From the NCBI RefSeq assembly GCF_014646255.1, contig NZ_BMNC01000003.1, positions 124,001 to 188,000 of the forward strand: DNA of 64,000 nucleotides. The letters are read 5' to 3'. Source of the DNA: Lentzea pudingi. Lineage in GTDB: Bacteria; Actinomycetota; Actinomycetes; Mycobacteriales; Pseudonocardiaceae. Shown in pieces: positions 51,568 to 60,216 of this stretch. A model generated the notes under the pieces. The model had not been told where the DNA came from and ran no database searches. It was given only the letters and a program-made list of their open reading frames with translations. Made by a program: the position numbers and the translations under genes. How positions within the stretch are numbered: position 1 is the first letter of the stretch; each line of letters opens with the position of its first letter.

Positions 51568-52916
51568 CGGCCCGCCTTCAGCACGTCGAGCACGCGTTCG
51601 GAGTCCTGGCACGTCAGCAACATCTGCCGGACCCGGGTGACCCGGTCCAGCTGTTCGTCCGGGGACTGGCCGCGGAACCGCTGCCACGCCTCGTCGATCT
51701 CGGCGCGCATCCGGCTGCTGGACCACATGAGGGAGTCGGACGGCAGCTCGGCCAGTTCGCCGTTGAAGTAGCCGGCGGTCACGTAGCGGACGACGGCTCC
51801 GTAGGTGTCGAACGTGTTCGGCGGCGAGCAGGTCGGAACGCCCGCCCCGGCGAGCATCTCGAGCCGCACCTGGTCTTCGGTCATCGTCAGCACGCGGGGA
51901 CGGCCCTGCGAAGGCAGGTAGACGATCCGCTGATCCCGTTGGGGCACGGTGAGATGGGCCATCGCCGACGTGTCCTCGCGGACCTCGGTGGGCGCGCCGG
52001 GCAGCACCGCGAGCTTCGCCAGTGCCTTGCGCCCGGCCGCGGCGACGGTGGGCAGGCCGGCCGCGTGCACCTGGCTCACGCAGACCTCGTCGTCGCAGAC
52101 GAGCTTGCCCGCGATCGAGTCCGTCACCAGCACGTCGGAGTACTTGACGGGCATGATCGCGAGGGCGAGCGCGACGGCCAGTCCGGCCGGTACCAGCGCG
52201 GTGAGGCGTCCGAGGTGGGTTCGTGCGACGAGCAACAGGAACGCCGTCACGCCGAGACCGGTGAACCACACGACCTGGCCGAGGTCGACGGACGTCGAGG
52301 TCGTGACGAGGTCGGAGCTCGGCGGGTCGAGGACGGGCGTGAGCAGGGCCAGCCGGGAGATCTCGTCGCCGGGCTCACGCACCTCGAGCGCCCGGCCCGC
52401 CGTGGTCGCGAGCATGAACGTGGCCACCAGCGCCACCGGTGCGGTCAGCGGGTGGGGCAGGAGTCGGCCCACCGCGAGTCCCAAGAGGACACTCGACGCC
52501 AGGGCGAGCACCACGGTCACCATGAGCGGGACGAACCCGATCGACACGAACCCGCCGCCGAGCGCGACCTTGGCCACCAGTCCCGCGCACAGCAACGCGC
52601 CCGCGACCGCGACCGTGCCCGCCACCGCCGTGGCGAGTGTGCCGAGCCGGACCCAGCCGGGGCGGGAGGTGGCGGCGAACAGTTCGGTCACTCCGGCACG
52701 GCTGTCGCGCATCCCTTGGAAGACGGCCAGTCCGACGACGAGCGCCCACACGTAGGCCAGGGGCAGGCGGAGCAGGAGCACCGCCGACGTCGAGTTGCCC
52801 GCCCACCACGTGCTCCCGGACGTGATCAGCAGCAGCATCCCCGTGCCGGAGACCAGCACGAGCAGCCCGGCCCAGAGCGCGGTGGAGCGCCGCAGTTCGA
52901 CGCGCAACCCGGTCAC
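51564..52916 (-). CDS. ABC-2-like permease protein
   Basis: GTG 52916 overlaps the stop of the ATPase gene. The 450-residue protein has six N-terminal membrane segments (about 12-260) and a C-terminal extracytoplasmic or soluble part of about 190 residues with paired cysteines (VCDDEVC, VPTCSPP, LLTCQDS). The coupling to an ABC ATPase makes a transporter membrane subunit likely. The large Cys-bearing domain is unusual for such permeases and might bind a substrate such as a peptide. Confidence 0.78.
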   Translation of the reverse strand: MTGLRVELRRSTALWAGLLVLVSGTGMLLLITSGSTWWAGNSTSAVLLLRLPLAYVWALVVGLAVFQGMRDSRAGVTELFAATSRPGWVRLGTLATAVAGTVAVAGALLCAGLVAKVALGGGFVSIGFVPLMVTVVLALASSVLLGLAVGRLLPHPLTAPVALVATFMLATTAGRALEVREPGDEISRLALLTPVLDPPSSDLVTTSTSVDLGQVVWFTGLGVTAFLLLVARTHLGRLTALVPAGLAVALALAIMPVKYSDVLVTDSIAGKLVCDDEVCVSQVHAAGLPTVAAAGRKALAKLAVLPGAPTEVREDTSAMAHLTVPQRDQRIVYLPSQGRPRVLTMTEDQVRLEMLAGAGVPTCSPPNTFDTYGAVVRYVTAGYFNGELAELPSDSLMWSSSRMRAEIDEAWQRFRGQSPDEQLDRVTRVRQMLLTCQDSERVLDVLKAGR

Positions 52917-53665
52917 CAGGCACCCCCGGCGGACTTCGCGCTGATCAGCGCCGAGTAGCCGCGTTCGATGGGGCTGTCACCGACGTGCGTCGTCGTGCCG
53001 GCCGTCGCGAGATCGGCCGGAGTTCCCTGGAACACCACGGATCCCTCGTTCATGAGCACCACGTCCGTGCACGCGGCCGCGACGTCCTCGACCAGGTGGG
53101 TGGAGATCAGCACGCAGGCCCGCTGACCCAGTTCGGCGACCAGTTCGCGGAACCTGAGGCGCTGCGCGGGATCCAGGCCGACCGTCGGTTCGTCCAGCAG
53201 CAGCAGTTCGGGTTCGTTGACGATGGCCTGCGCGATGCCGGCCCTGCGGACCATGCCGCCGGACAACGACTTCATGCGGTCCTCGGCGCGGTCGGACAGC
53301 CCGACCCGTTCGAGTGCCTCTTTCACGGCGCCGGGGATCTGCTTCTTCGGCATCTCCTTCAGCCAGGCCAGGTACTCGACGAACTCCCGCACCTTGAACC
53401 GCTTGTAGTGGCCGAAGTGCTGCGGCAGGTAGCCGAGCTTCTGCCGGACGGGCCTCAACTTCCCGTTCGCCGGCGTGCCGAGCAGCGATAGCGTTCCCGC
53501 GGTGGGGGACTGCACCGTCGCCAGCGTGCGGATCAGCGTCGTCTTGCCCGCGCCGTTCGGTCCGAGCAGCCCGTGCACACCCCGGCCGAGCCGGAGGCTG
53601 AGCCTGTCGACCGCGTTGCGCCTGCCCAGGCGCACCACCAGGCCGTCCGCTTCGATCGCCTGCAT
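52913..53665 (-). CDS. ABC transporter ATP-binding protein 2
   Basis: ATG 53665 has GGGAGA seven bases upstream. The 250-residue ATPase has Walker A GPNGAGKTT (about 40-48), the Q-loop region GYLPQHFGHY, signature LSGGM, Walker B LLLLDEPTVGLDP and the switch His of STHLVEDV. The sequence resembles the other ATPase of the operon strongly, including GYSAL near the C-terminus, so the pair arose by duplication. It probably powers the permease encoded by the next gene. Confidence 0.93.
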   Translation of the reverse strand: MQAIEADGLVVRLGRRNAVDRLSLRLGRGVHGLLGPNGAGKTTLIRTLATVQSPTAGTLSLLGTPANGKLRPVRQKLGYLPQHFGHYKRFKVREFVEYLAWLKEMPKKQIPGAVKEALERVGLSDRAEDRMKSLSGGMVRRAGIAQAIVNEPELLLLDEPTVGLDPAQRLRFRELVAELGQRACVLISTHLVEDVAAACTDVVLMNEGSVVFQGTPADLATAGTTTHVGDSPIERGYSALISAKSAGGAW

Positions 53666-53743
53666 CCTGTTCTCCCTCAAGTGTTCCCGCTCTCGACGGG
53701 CAAGACGGCGGCGAGGCTCACGAGGTTCTCGTTGTGACGACGG

Positions 53744-54502
53744 TCACCAGGATCCGGGTCGGTTGGGGATGCCGAGCAGCGCGCTGTAGCCGCGTTCGAG
53801 GGGACTGGCGCCCGCGTGTTGTTCCGTGCCTCGGGCCGCCAGCTGGTCCGGCGTGCCCTGGAAGACGAGTTTCCCCTGGGACAGCAGGACAACGTCCGTG
53901 CACGCAGCGGCGACGTCCTCCACCAGGTGCGTCGAGACGACCACGCACGCGTCCGTGCCGAGCTCGGTCAGCAACTCGCGGAACCTCAGGCGCTGGGCGG
54001 GATCGAGACCCGCGGTGGGTTCGTCGAGCAGGAGGATCTCGGGATCGTTCACGATCGCCTGCGCGATGCCGACGCGCCTGATCATCCCGCCGGACAACGT
54101 CTTCATCCTGTCGTCGGCCCTGTCCGCGAGCCCGACCCGCTCGATCGCGCGCTGCACGGCCGCCGGGATGTCGCGCATCTCCTTGAGCCACGCGACGTAC
54201 GCGACGAACTCCCGCACGGTGAACCGCCGGTAGTGCCCGAACTCCTGCGGCAGGTACCCGACCTGCCGGCGCAGGTGCCGCAACTCCATGCCGCCCAACA
54301 GGGTCAGCTCACCGCTCCGGGGCCTGAGCACGGTGGCGAGCGTGCGGATCAGCGTCGTCTTGCCGGCGCCGTTGGGCCCCAGCAACCCGTGCACACCACG
54401 CCCCAACGTGAGCGTGACCCCGTCGACGGCCGTCCGCCGCCCGGCCTTGATCCGCAGCTCGCGTGCCTCGATCTCCCACGCGTAGGTGGTGGGCGCGGTC
54501 AT
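53744..54502 (-). CDS. ABC transporter ATP-binding protein 1
   Basis: The 252-residue protein starts at ATG 54502, overlapping the stop of the zinc-finger protein (ATGA). Walker A GPNGAGKTT, signature LSGGM, Walker B LLLLDEPTAGLDP and STHLVEDV are intact. It is a paralogue of the ATPase at 52913. Its most likely partner is the multi-helix zinc-finger protein to which it is translationally coupled. Confidence 0.93.
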   Translation of the reverse strand: MTAPTTYAWEIEARELRIKAGRRTAVDGVTLTLGRGVHGLLGPNGAGKTTLIRTLATVLRPRSGELTLLGGMELRHLRRQVGYLPQEFGHYRRFTVREFVAYVAWLKEMRDIPAAVQRAIERVGLADRADDRMKTLSGGMIRRVGIAQAIVNDPEILLLDEPTAGLDPAQRLRFRELLTELGTDACVVVSTHLVEDVAAACTDVVLLSQGKLVFQGTPDQLAARGTEQHAGASPLERGYSALLGIPNRPGSW

Positions 54503-55284
54503 CGGTTCCCCTCCAGACGCGTGAACGCCATCCTGCGCGTTCCCAGTACGACCAGCCCGGCACCCAGCAGCGCGGCCCACACCGGCGCCGCTTCAGGGCC
54601 GAGCGCAAGGGCAGTGCGGCTGTACGCGATCGTCGGCGCCACGATCGCCACGGCCCACACCGACACAAGCCCGATCGCGGCACGCGTGACGCCAACCCAC
54701 GTGCCGAGCGCGAGCGTGCCCACCGTGAACGCCAGACACGGCAACAACCACCGCGCGAACCCGACGTCGGTGAGCAGGCTCGCGGCAGCCAGTCCTGGCA
54801 CGACCACGGCCAGCACCGCCGCGGTCCGCCGGAACACCAACGGCAACCCCGCACGAGGCGTGGCGGCGGTCAGCTCGTACGCGGAGTCCAGCGCCCGCCC
54901 CCAGGACGCGGCGACACCGAGGACCGGCAGGACCGGCGCGATCAGCAGCACCAGCGACACCCGGTCACCGACCGCGAACCCGACCCGGTCCAGAGCCACG
55001 GCCGCCGCGGTGACGAGCAGGATCATCGCGAGCCACGGTCCCGCCGCAGGCGACACCCAGCCGTACGCACGCCGCCACGGCTTCGTCCGTGGCATCTGCG
55101 GGGTGTGGTCGAGGAGGGGCGAGAGACCGGCCCAGACCGCCTCGGCGACCGGGTCGGGAGCCAGCCGGGCGCGGCATGCGGCGCAGGTCTCGAGGTGCGA
55201 CTCGACGGCCCAGAGCTCGTCTGCGGGGATGACGGCACCCTCGGAGTAGCGCCGCAGCAGCGAGTCGCCGGGGTGGTGGGTCAT
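54499..55284 (-). CDS. zf-HC2 zinc-finger protein fused to a multi-helix membrane domain
   Basis: The 261-residue protein starts at ATG 55284 after AAGGAGG. The N-terminal HX3CX2C motif (His30, Cys34, Cys37) is the zf-HC2 anti-sigma signature, directly after the sigma gene. Instead of the usual single helix, the rest has about six membrane segments (about 80-250), resembling an ABC permease. It may both hold the sigma factor and act as the membrane part of the transporter whose ATPase follows. That dual role is inference. Confidence 0.82.
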   Translation of the reverse strand: MTHHPGDSLLRRYSEGAVIPADELWAVESHLETCAACRARLAPDPVAEAVWAGLSPLLDHTPQMPRTKPWRRAYGWVSPAAGPWLAMILLVTAAAVALDRVGFAVGDRVSLVLLIAPVLPVLGVAASWGRALDSAYELTAATPRAGLPLVFRRTAAVLAVVVPGLAAASLLTDVGFARWLLPCLAFTVGTLALGTWVGVTRAAIGLVSVWAVAIVAPTIAYSRTALALGPEAAPVWAALLGAGLVVLGTRRMAFTRLEGNR

Positions 55285-55309
55285 GTCCGCGCCTCCTTGG
55301 TCACCGTGC

Positions 55310-55867
55310 TCATGCCAGCGCCTCCCTCATCGCGATCCGCGCCCGCCGGGCACGGGTCTTGACGGTCCCCTCCGGCACCCCGAGCAGCACCGACGTCTCC
55401 CGCACCGACAACCCGTCGAGCACCATCGCCTGCAACACCTGCCGCAACTCCGGCGCCAACCGTCGCAACGCGTCCCCCACCTCGTCCCCGACCACCCCGC
55501 CGAGCACCTCCTCGTCGGCACCGGCGGCCACCGGGGGCGCCGCGGCCGAGGGAGGCGCCGCGTGGTGGGCACGGCGGCGGAACGCGTCGATCAGCCGCCG
55601 CGCCGCGATGGTCCACAACCAGCCGACCGCGCTACCCCCTTTCGCGGCTCCCGCGAACGCGTCGGCCGCCCGCCACACCGCGAGGTAGGTCTCCTGGAGC
55701 ACCTCGGCGACGATCTGCTCATCCGCGCACCGCCTGCGCAGCCGCACTGCGAGCCACGGTGACGTGCGGCGGTACAACTCCTCGAACGCACGGCGATCGC
55801 CCCGTGCGACTCGGCGCACGAGCTGTTCCTCGTCGAGGTCGGCCGGCTCACCCCGGATGGCTCTCAC
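55310..55867 (-). CDS. ECF RNA polymerase sigma factor
   Basis: The 185-residue protein is taken from GTG 55867; the exact start is uncertain because no strong ribosome site exists and the frame is open upstream. Region 2 has FEELYRRTSPWLAVRL and TIAARRLIDAFRRR, and region 4 has LSVRETSVLLGVPEGTVKTRARRAR. It heads an operon with the zf-HC2 protein and two ABC ATPases, and probably activates that operon. Its stop lies 25 bp before the zf-HC2 start. Confidence 0.88.
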   Translation of the reverse strand: MRAIRGEPADLDEEQLVRRVARGDRRAFEELYRRTSPWLAVRLRRRCADEQIVAEVLQETYLAVWRAADAFAGAAKGGSAVGWLWTIAARRLIDAFRRRAHHAAPPSAAAPPVAAGADEEVLGGVVGDEVGDALRRLAPELRQVLQAMVLDGLSVRETSVLLGVPEGTVKTRARRARIAMREALA

Positions 55868-55969
55868 ACTCCGCAAGACGTCGGGATCGCGCGCCAGGTT
55901 CTCGCACGGGTGTGGCGTGCGCCACTTCGCGCCGGGTAACGGCCGCTCACCGTTCGCGATGCAGGCGGT

Positions 55970-56608
55970 ATGCCGATGACGGACCTCTCGACGCTGCCCT
56001 TCCCGGAGTGGAAGACGCCCGACCAGTGCGCGGTCGACATCAACCCCTCGTGGTGGCGGGACGAGATCGGCCGGCGTGGCCTGCCCGGCACGCCGCCGTC
56101 CGCGCGGCACCTCACCAGGGACGACGTCCGGGCATCGGAGAACGGCGTCTTCACCCCGCTGTGGTGGAGCCTCGCCTGGGGAGCGGGCCCCCGCCTGCGG
56201 TTGAACGCGCGGAGGCTTGACAGCATCGCCGACGACGTGCCGCGCTGCGAGGAACTGCTGACCGAGGCCGCAGACCTGTCCAGGCGCGACCCGTTCACCG
56301 CGTACTCGCTGCTCAGGCCCGGTCGCCACAACGCGATCCGGTACCTGGGCCCGTCGTTCTTCACCAAGTTCCTGTACTTCGCCGGCAGGGGAGCGCCAGG
56401 TCATCCGTGCCTGATCCTCGACCGCCGGGTGGCGACCGCGTTGCGTGACCGGTGCGAGTGGACCTCCCTGCATCGCACGGGTCCCTGGCCGGCGGAGACG
56501 TACGAGCGCTACTGCGGACTGCTGACGAGATGGAGCCAGGAGTCCGGACGTGCGCCCGACGAGATCGAGTTCATGTTGTTCTATGGCTTCAGTGCTGACC
56601 AAAACTAG
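55970..56608 (+). CDS. 8-oxoguanine DNA glycosylase OGG-fold protein
   Basis: The 212-residue protein starts at ATG 55970 or 55976. It contains FTPLWWSLAWGAGPRLRLN, a helix-hairpin-helix-like YLGPSFFTKFLYFAG (about 124-138) and HPCLILDRRVATAL (about 145-158). The Lys of the hairpin and the Asp of ILDRR are in the places of the catalytic pair of OGG-type glycosylases. A DNA repair role is suggested by the fold; the activity is not certain. It stands alone, divergent from the sigma operon and convergent with the PucR gene. Confidence 0.65.
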   Translation: MPMTDLSTLPFPEWKTPDQCAVDINPSWWRDEIGRRGLPGTPPSARHLTRDDVRASENGVFTPLWWSLAWGAGPRLRLNARRLDSIADDVPRCEELLTEAADLSRRDPFTAYSLLRPGRHNAIRYLGPSFFTKFLYFAGRGAPGHPCLILDRRVATALRDRCEWTSLHRTGPWPAETYERYCGLLTRWSQESGRAPDEIEFMLFYGFSADQN

Positions 56609-57747
56609 TCCGCCGCAGGCAACCCCACCGCCAGCGTCAACTCCAAAACCCGCTGCGGAGACCCCAGATCCGGAAACAGGTCCCGAAGCTGCCCCATCCG
56701 GTACCGAACGGTCTGCGGATGCACGAACAACGTGGCAGCGACCTCCTCACGCCGCCCGTGATGCAACAACCACGCCCGCAACGTCTCCTCGAGCTTGCGA
56801 GCGGTGGTGGCGGGCAGGGCCAGCAACGGAGCGAGCGCGCGCGCACGCAGGTCGGCGTACGCGTCGGGGTCCGCGCTCAGGACCAGGGCAGCGAGGTGGT
56901 CCTCGGTGTCGCGGATGTCGGGGGAGAGGGAGCGCGCGCGTTCGGCACGTGCGTAGGAGGCGGACGCACGCATCCATGGACGTGCGGGGCCTACGACGGC
57001 GTTACGGCCGATGAGCTGCCGCAAGAGGTGGGCGCGGTCTGCCTCGGGCACGAGCAGCACGCCCGTGGAGTCCGGTAGGTCGTCCAGCACCAGGGTGCCG
57101 GGGTCGAGCAGGCGGTAGGCCGGGCGGGCCTGGAACGCGGGGAGCAGGACCACGGTGAGCGTGGCCGGCGGCTGCCAGGCGGCTCGCTGGGCGTCGGCCA
57201 GGAGCACCTCGGTGCTCGCGCCGGCCAGCAGGTCTCGGGCCAGTTGTTCGAGGTGGCGCTCGTGGGCGAGGCCTCGTGCGGCCAGTTCGTCGGCGTGGCC
57301 CGCGGCGGAGGCGGCGGAGAGCTCGTCGATGTAGGCGAAGGTCAGTTCGGCGAATTTCGCGACCTCTGCGGCGGGCAAACCCGCTGGTACGGCGCCTGCT
57401 GCCAGGCCTCGCCACGCCACGCGGGCGCCCACGCGGTAGGCGCTCAGGAGGGCGTCCATCGAGCGGCCGTCGCGCACCTCGCCTCGGCCGAGTTCGTAGG
57501 CCGCGTCACTCGCATCGCCGCCACCTGCTGTGCCGCTGGCCAAATCCAAGTAGTGTCCGAGCGCCGTGCGAACGGCGCGGCGGATCGTGCCACCCATGCG
57601 GCCGGAAAGTGCGTTCGCGTAAGAAGGCACCTCGGTGATGATGGCGCGGACGACCTCGTCGGCCGTCGGCCTCAGAACCGCCCGCAACGCGGTCACGGTC
57701 TTCTCATCGAGAGCCAATTCGGTGGCTCTCCTCATTGCGTGCGTCAC
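56605..57747 (-). CDS. PucR-like transcriptional regulator
   Basis: The 380-residue protein ends with a PucR C-terminal helix-turn-helix (about 320-375; LRAWLLHHGRREEVAATLFVHPQTVRYRM). The N-terminal half is helical, as in the RsbRD/GGDEF-like part of these regulators. GTG 57747 was chosen because AGGGA lies seven bases upstream; GTG 57786 and ATG 57735 are alternatives. A repeat, TTGTTC-N5-GAACAA (57751-57767), lies right at the start and may be an autoregulatory site. Its divergent neighbours are the desaturase electron-transfer genes, a likely target. Confidence 0.82.
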   Translation of the reverse strand: MTHAMRRATELALDEKTVTALRAVLRPTADEVVRAIITEVPSYANALSGRMGGTIRRAVRTALGHYLDLASGTAGGGDASDAAYELGRGEVRDGRSMDALLSAYRVGARVAWRGLAAGAVPAGLPAAEVAKFAELTFAYIDELSAASAAGHADELAARGLAHERHLEQLARDLLAGASTEVLLADAQRAAWQPPATLTVVLLPAFQARPAYRLLDPGTLVLDDLPDSTGVLLVPEADRAHLLRQLIGRNAVVGPARPWMRASASYARAERARSLSPDIRDTEDHLAALVLSADPDAYADLRARALAPLLALPATTARKLEETLRAWLLHHGRREEVAATLFVHPQTVRYRMGQLRDLFPDLGSPQRVLELTLAVGLPAAD

Positions 57748-57750
57748 GAT

Positions 57751-57767
57751 TTGTTCCCTGCGAACAA
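57751..57767. promoter_or_regulatory. Inverted repeat TTGTTC-N5-GAACAA at the PucR start
   Basis: Perfect 6-bp arms sit between the PucR start (57747) and the desaturase reductase start (57834). On the minus strand the string GGATTGTTCGC here is also found in the subtilase promoter near 7178. It is a candidate PucR operator. Confidence 0.45.
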
Positions 57768-57833
57768 TCCAGCGGTTCAGATTCACGTCCTACGGACAGG
57801 ACTTTACGCCCTGGGGCGCATCAAGCTGGAGTC

Positions 57834-58901
57834 ATGACGAGTGCCGCCCTACGCAGCAGGGCGTGGAAACTGCTTGAGCTGGTCACGACGCCACTGCTGC
57901 CGTCCGACTACCTCGATTTGGTCAGCCCCCTCAGAGCGGGCGCTGACCTGCGCGGCCGCATCGAGGCCGTGCACCACGAGACAGCCGATGCCGCGACCAT
58001 CGTGATCAGGCCCGGCAAGGGCTGGCGCGGTCACGTCGCCGGCCAGTACGTCCGGGTCGGGATCGACGTCGACGGCGTGCGCCTGTGGCGTGCGTACTCG
58101 GTGACGTCGCCGACGAGCCGTGCCGACGGCCGCATCACCATCACCGTGAAGGCCATTCCCGACGGCAAGGTGAGCAACCACCTGGTCCGCAGGGCGAAGC
58201 CCGGCACGATCATCCACCTCGACCAGGCCACCGGTGAGTTCGTGCTGCCCGCCGCCACGCCCGCCAAGGTGCTCTACCTGACGGCCGGCAGCGGCATCAC
58301 GCCCGCGATGGGCATGCTGCGCGACACGAGGTTCGCCGACGTCGTGATGGTGCACTCCGCACCGCGCCAGGAAGACGTGATCTTCCGCAAGGACCTGCAC
58401 GACCTCGTCGCGGACAAGGCCCTCACGCTCAAGGAACTGCACACCGACGCCGACGGCATGCTCGACGTCGCGAAGCTCCACGAGCTCGTGCCCGACTGGG
58501 CCGAGCGCGAGACCTGGGCCTGTGGCCCGGCCGGTCTGCTGGACGCGGCCGAGGCGCACTGGGCCGAGCACGGCATCGCCGAGAAGCTCCACACCGAACG
58601 GTTCCGCCCCAGCGTCGTCGTCGCGGGCGAGGGTGGTGAGGTCACGTTCGGCAAGACCGGCAAGACCGTCGCGGCGGACGGTGCCACGCCGTTGCTGAAC
58701 GTCGGCGAGGAAGCGGGCGTGCTGATGCCGTCCGGCTGCCGCATGGGCATCTGCTTCGGCTGCGTCACGCCGCTGAAGGCGGGCGCCGTGCGAGACCTGC
58801 GCACCGGCGAGATCACCGAGGCCTCGGACAGCCCCACCGCCCACGTGCTCGTGCAGACCTGCGTGTCCGCCGCCGCGGGCCCCTGCGAACTCGAACGCTG
58901 A
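57834..58901 (+). CDS. Ferredoxin reductase with C-terminal [2Fe-2S] domain (desaturase partner)
   Basis: The 355-residue protein starts at ATG 57834. It has an FAD-binding domain with RAYSVTSP (about 87-94), an NAD(P)-binding domain with GSGITPAMGML (about 150-160), and a plant-type ferredoxin domain with CRMGICFGC (about 302-310) and a later Cys. It matches the mycobacterial reductase Rv3230c, which passes electrons from NADPH to the acyl-CoA desaturase DesA3. The desaturase gene follows 76 bp downstream, so the pair is almost certainly functional together. Confidence 0.92.
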   Translation: MTSAALRSRAWKLLELVTTPLLPSDYLDLVSPLRAGADLRGRIEAVHHETADAATIVIRPGKGWRGHVAGQYVRVGIDVDGVRLWRAYSVTSPTSRADGRITITVKAIPDGKVSNHLVRRAKPGTIIHLDQATGEFVLPAATPAKVLYLTAGSGITPAMGMLRDTRFADVVMVHSAPRQEDVIFRKDLHDLVADKALTLKELHTDADGMLDVAKLHELVPDWAERETWACGPAGLLDAAEAHWAEHGIAEKLHTERFRPSVVVAGEGGEVTFGKTGKTVAADGATPLLNVGEEAGVLMPSGCRMGICFGCVTPLKAGAVRDLRTGEITEASDSPTAHVLVQTCVSAAAGPCELER

Positions 58902-58977
58902 CCGGCGCCCACCACTGACGTTTCTTCCCCCGTGAAGTGGCAACCCCCCAGCCACTGTTCCCCGGAAAGCAGGCTCC

Positions 58978-60096
58978 ATGACCGCCATCGATCCCACCGC
59001 CCACCTCACCGCCGAGCAGATCGAGGAGCTCGGCCGCGAGCTCGACGCGATCCGCGACGAGATCATCGCGAGCCGTGGTGAGAAGGACGCCGCCTACATC
59101 CGCAAGGTCATCTCGGTGCAGCGCAAGCTGGAGCTGACCAGTCGCGGCATCCTGCTGTTCTCGCTCTTCCCGCCGGCGTGGATCATCGGCACCGCCGGTC
59201 TGTCCGTCGCGAAGATCATGGACAACATGGAGATCGGGCACAACATCCTGCACGGCCAGTGGGACTGGATGCGCGACCCGAAGATCCACTCCACCACCTG
59301 GGAGTGGGACCACGTCTCGCCCGCCGAGCAGTGGAAGCACTCGCACAACGAGCTGCACCACACGTACACCAACGTGATCGGCAAGGACAACGACCTCGGC
59401 TACGGCATCATGCGCGTGGACGAGGACCAGAAGTGGCACCCGATGCACCTGGGCCAGCCGCTGTGGAACTTCATCAACGCGTGCTTCTTCGAGTACGGCA
59501 TCGCCGCGTACGACCTGGAGCTCGGCAAGAATCTGCACAAGCGCCGCCGCAACCGCCCCGAGTTCCGTGCGCGCGCCGCGGCCGTGGGCCGCAAGATCCG
59601 CAAGCAGGTGCTCAAGGACTACGTGATCCACCCGCTGCTGTCGGGCCCGTCGTTCCTCACCACGCTCGCCGCGACGTTCACGGCGAACCTGGTCCGCAAC
59701 CTCTGGTCGCACTCGGTGATCATGTGCGGCCACTTCCCCGAGGGCGTCCAGGTCTTCGAGCGCCGGTCGATCAAGGGCGAGACCCGCGGCCAGTGGTACC
59801 TGCGCCAGATGATGGGCTCCGCGAACATCAGCGGCAGCAAGGCCATGCACTTCATGACCGGCAACCTGTCGCACCAGATCGAGCACCACCTGTTCCCGGA
59901 CCTGCCGAGCAACCGGTACGCCGAGGTCGCGGTGAAGGTGAAGGCGCTGTTCGAGAAGTACGAGCTCGAGTACGTGACCGGCCCGCTGCCCAAGCAGGTC
60001 TTCTCGGCGTGGCGCAAGGTGATCCGCCTGTCGCTGCCGAACAAGAAGCCCAAGGTCAAGGCCTCGGACCGGGACAAGGAACTGGTCGCCGCCTGA
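58978..60096 (+). CDS. Membrane acyl-CoA (delta-9) desaturase, DesA3-like
   Basis: The 372-residue protein starts at ATG 58978. It contains the three His boxes of di-iron membrane desaturases: GHNILHG (His88, His92), HSHNELHH (about 121-128) and HQIEHHLFPDL (about 299-309). A few long hydrophobic stretches lie between. The family makes oleoyl- from stearoyl-CoA using O2, and its electron donor is encoded upstream. It would set membrane fluidity. Confidence 0.93.
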   Translation: MTAIDPTAHLTAEQIEELGRELDAIRDEIIASRGEKDAAYIRKVISVQRKLELTSRGILLFSLFPPAWIIGTAGLSVAKIMDNMEIGHNILHGQWDWMRDPKIHSTTWEWDHVSPAEQWKHSHNELHHTYTNVIGKDNDLGYGIMRVDEDQKWHPMHLGQPLWNFINACFFEYGIAAYDLELGKNLHKRRRNRPEFRARAAAVGRKIRKQVLKDYVIHPLLSGPSFLTTLAATFTANLVRNLWSHSVIMCGHFPEGVQVFERRSIKGETRGQWYLRQMMGSANISGSKAMHFMTGNLSHQIEHHLFPDLPSNRYAEVAVKVKALFEKYELEYVTGPLPKQVFSAWRKVIRLSLPNKKPKVKASDRDKELVAA

Positions 60097-60163
60097 GACA
60101 GGCAATGGTTTAGATCTTTCGGCCGTACCGGTGACACCACCGGGTTCGGTGAGATTCCTTCGT

Positions 60164-60201
60164 AGGGCCCGAGTTGTACCCCTGCTGCTCGATCGGGCCC
60201 T
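60164..60201 (+). promoter_or_regulatory. Leader hairpin upstream of the S15 peptidase
   Basis: AGGGCCCG (60164-60171) pairs perfectly with CGGGCCCT (60194-60201), six bases before the GGAGGA ribosome site. It could shape the 5' leader or end transcription from upstream. The rest of the 120-bp gap shows no clear promoter. Confidence 0.4.
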
Positions 60202-60216
60202 CCGACGGAGGAACCT

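Noticed and set aside
60164..60201. The CGTAGGG/GTACCCC strings upstream of the S15 peptidase as a third copy of the protease promoter element
   Set aside because: Only short blocks match, in inconsistent order and orientation, and the GATTGTTC block is missing.
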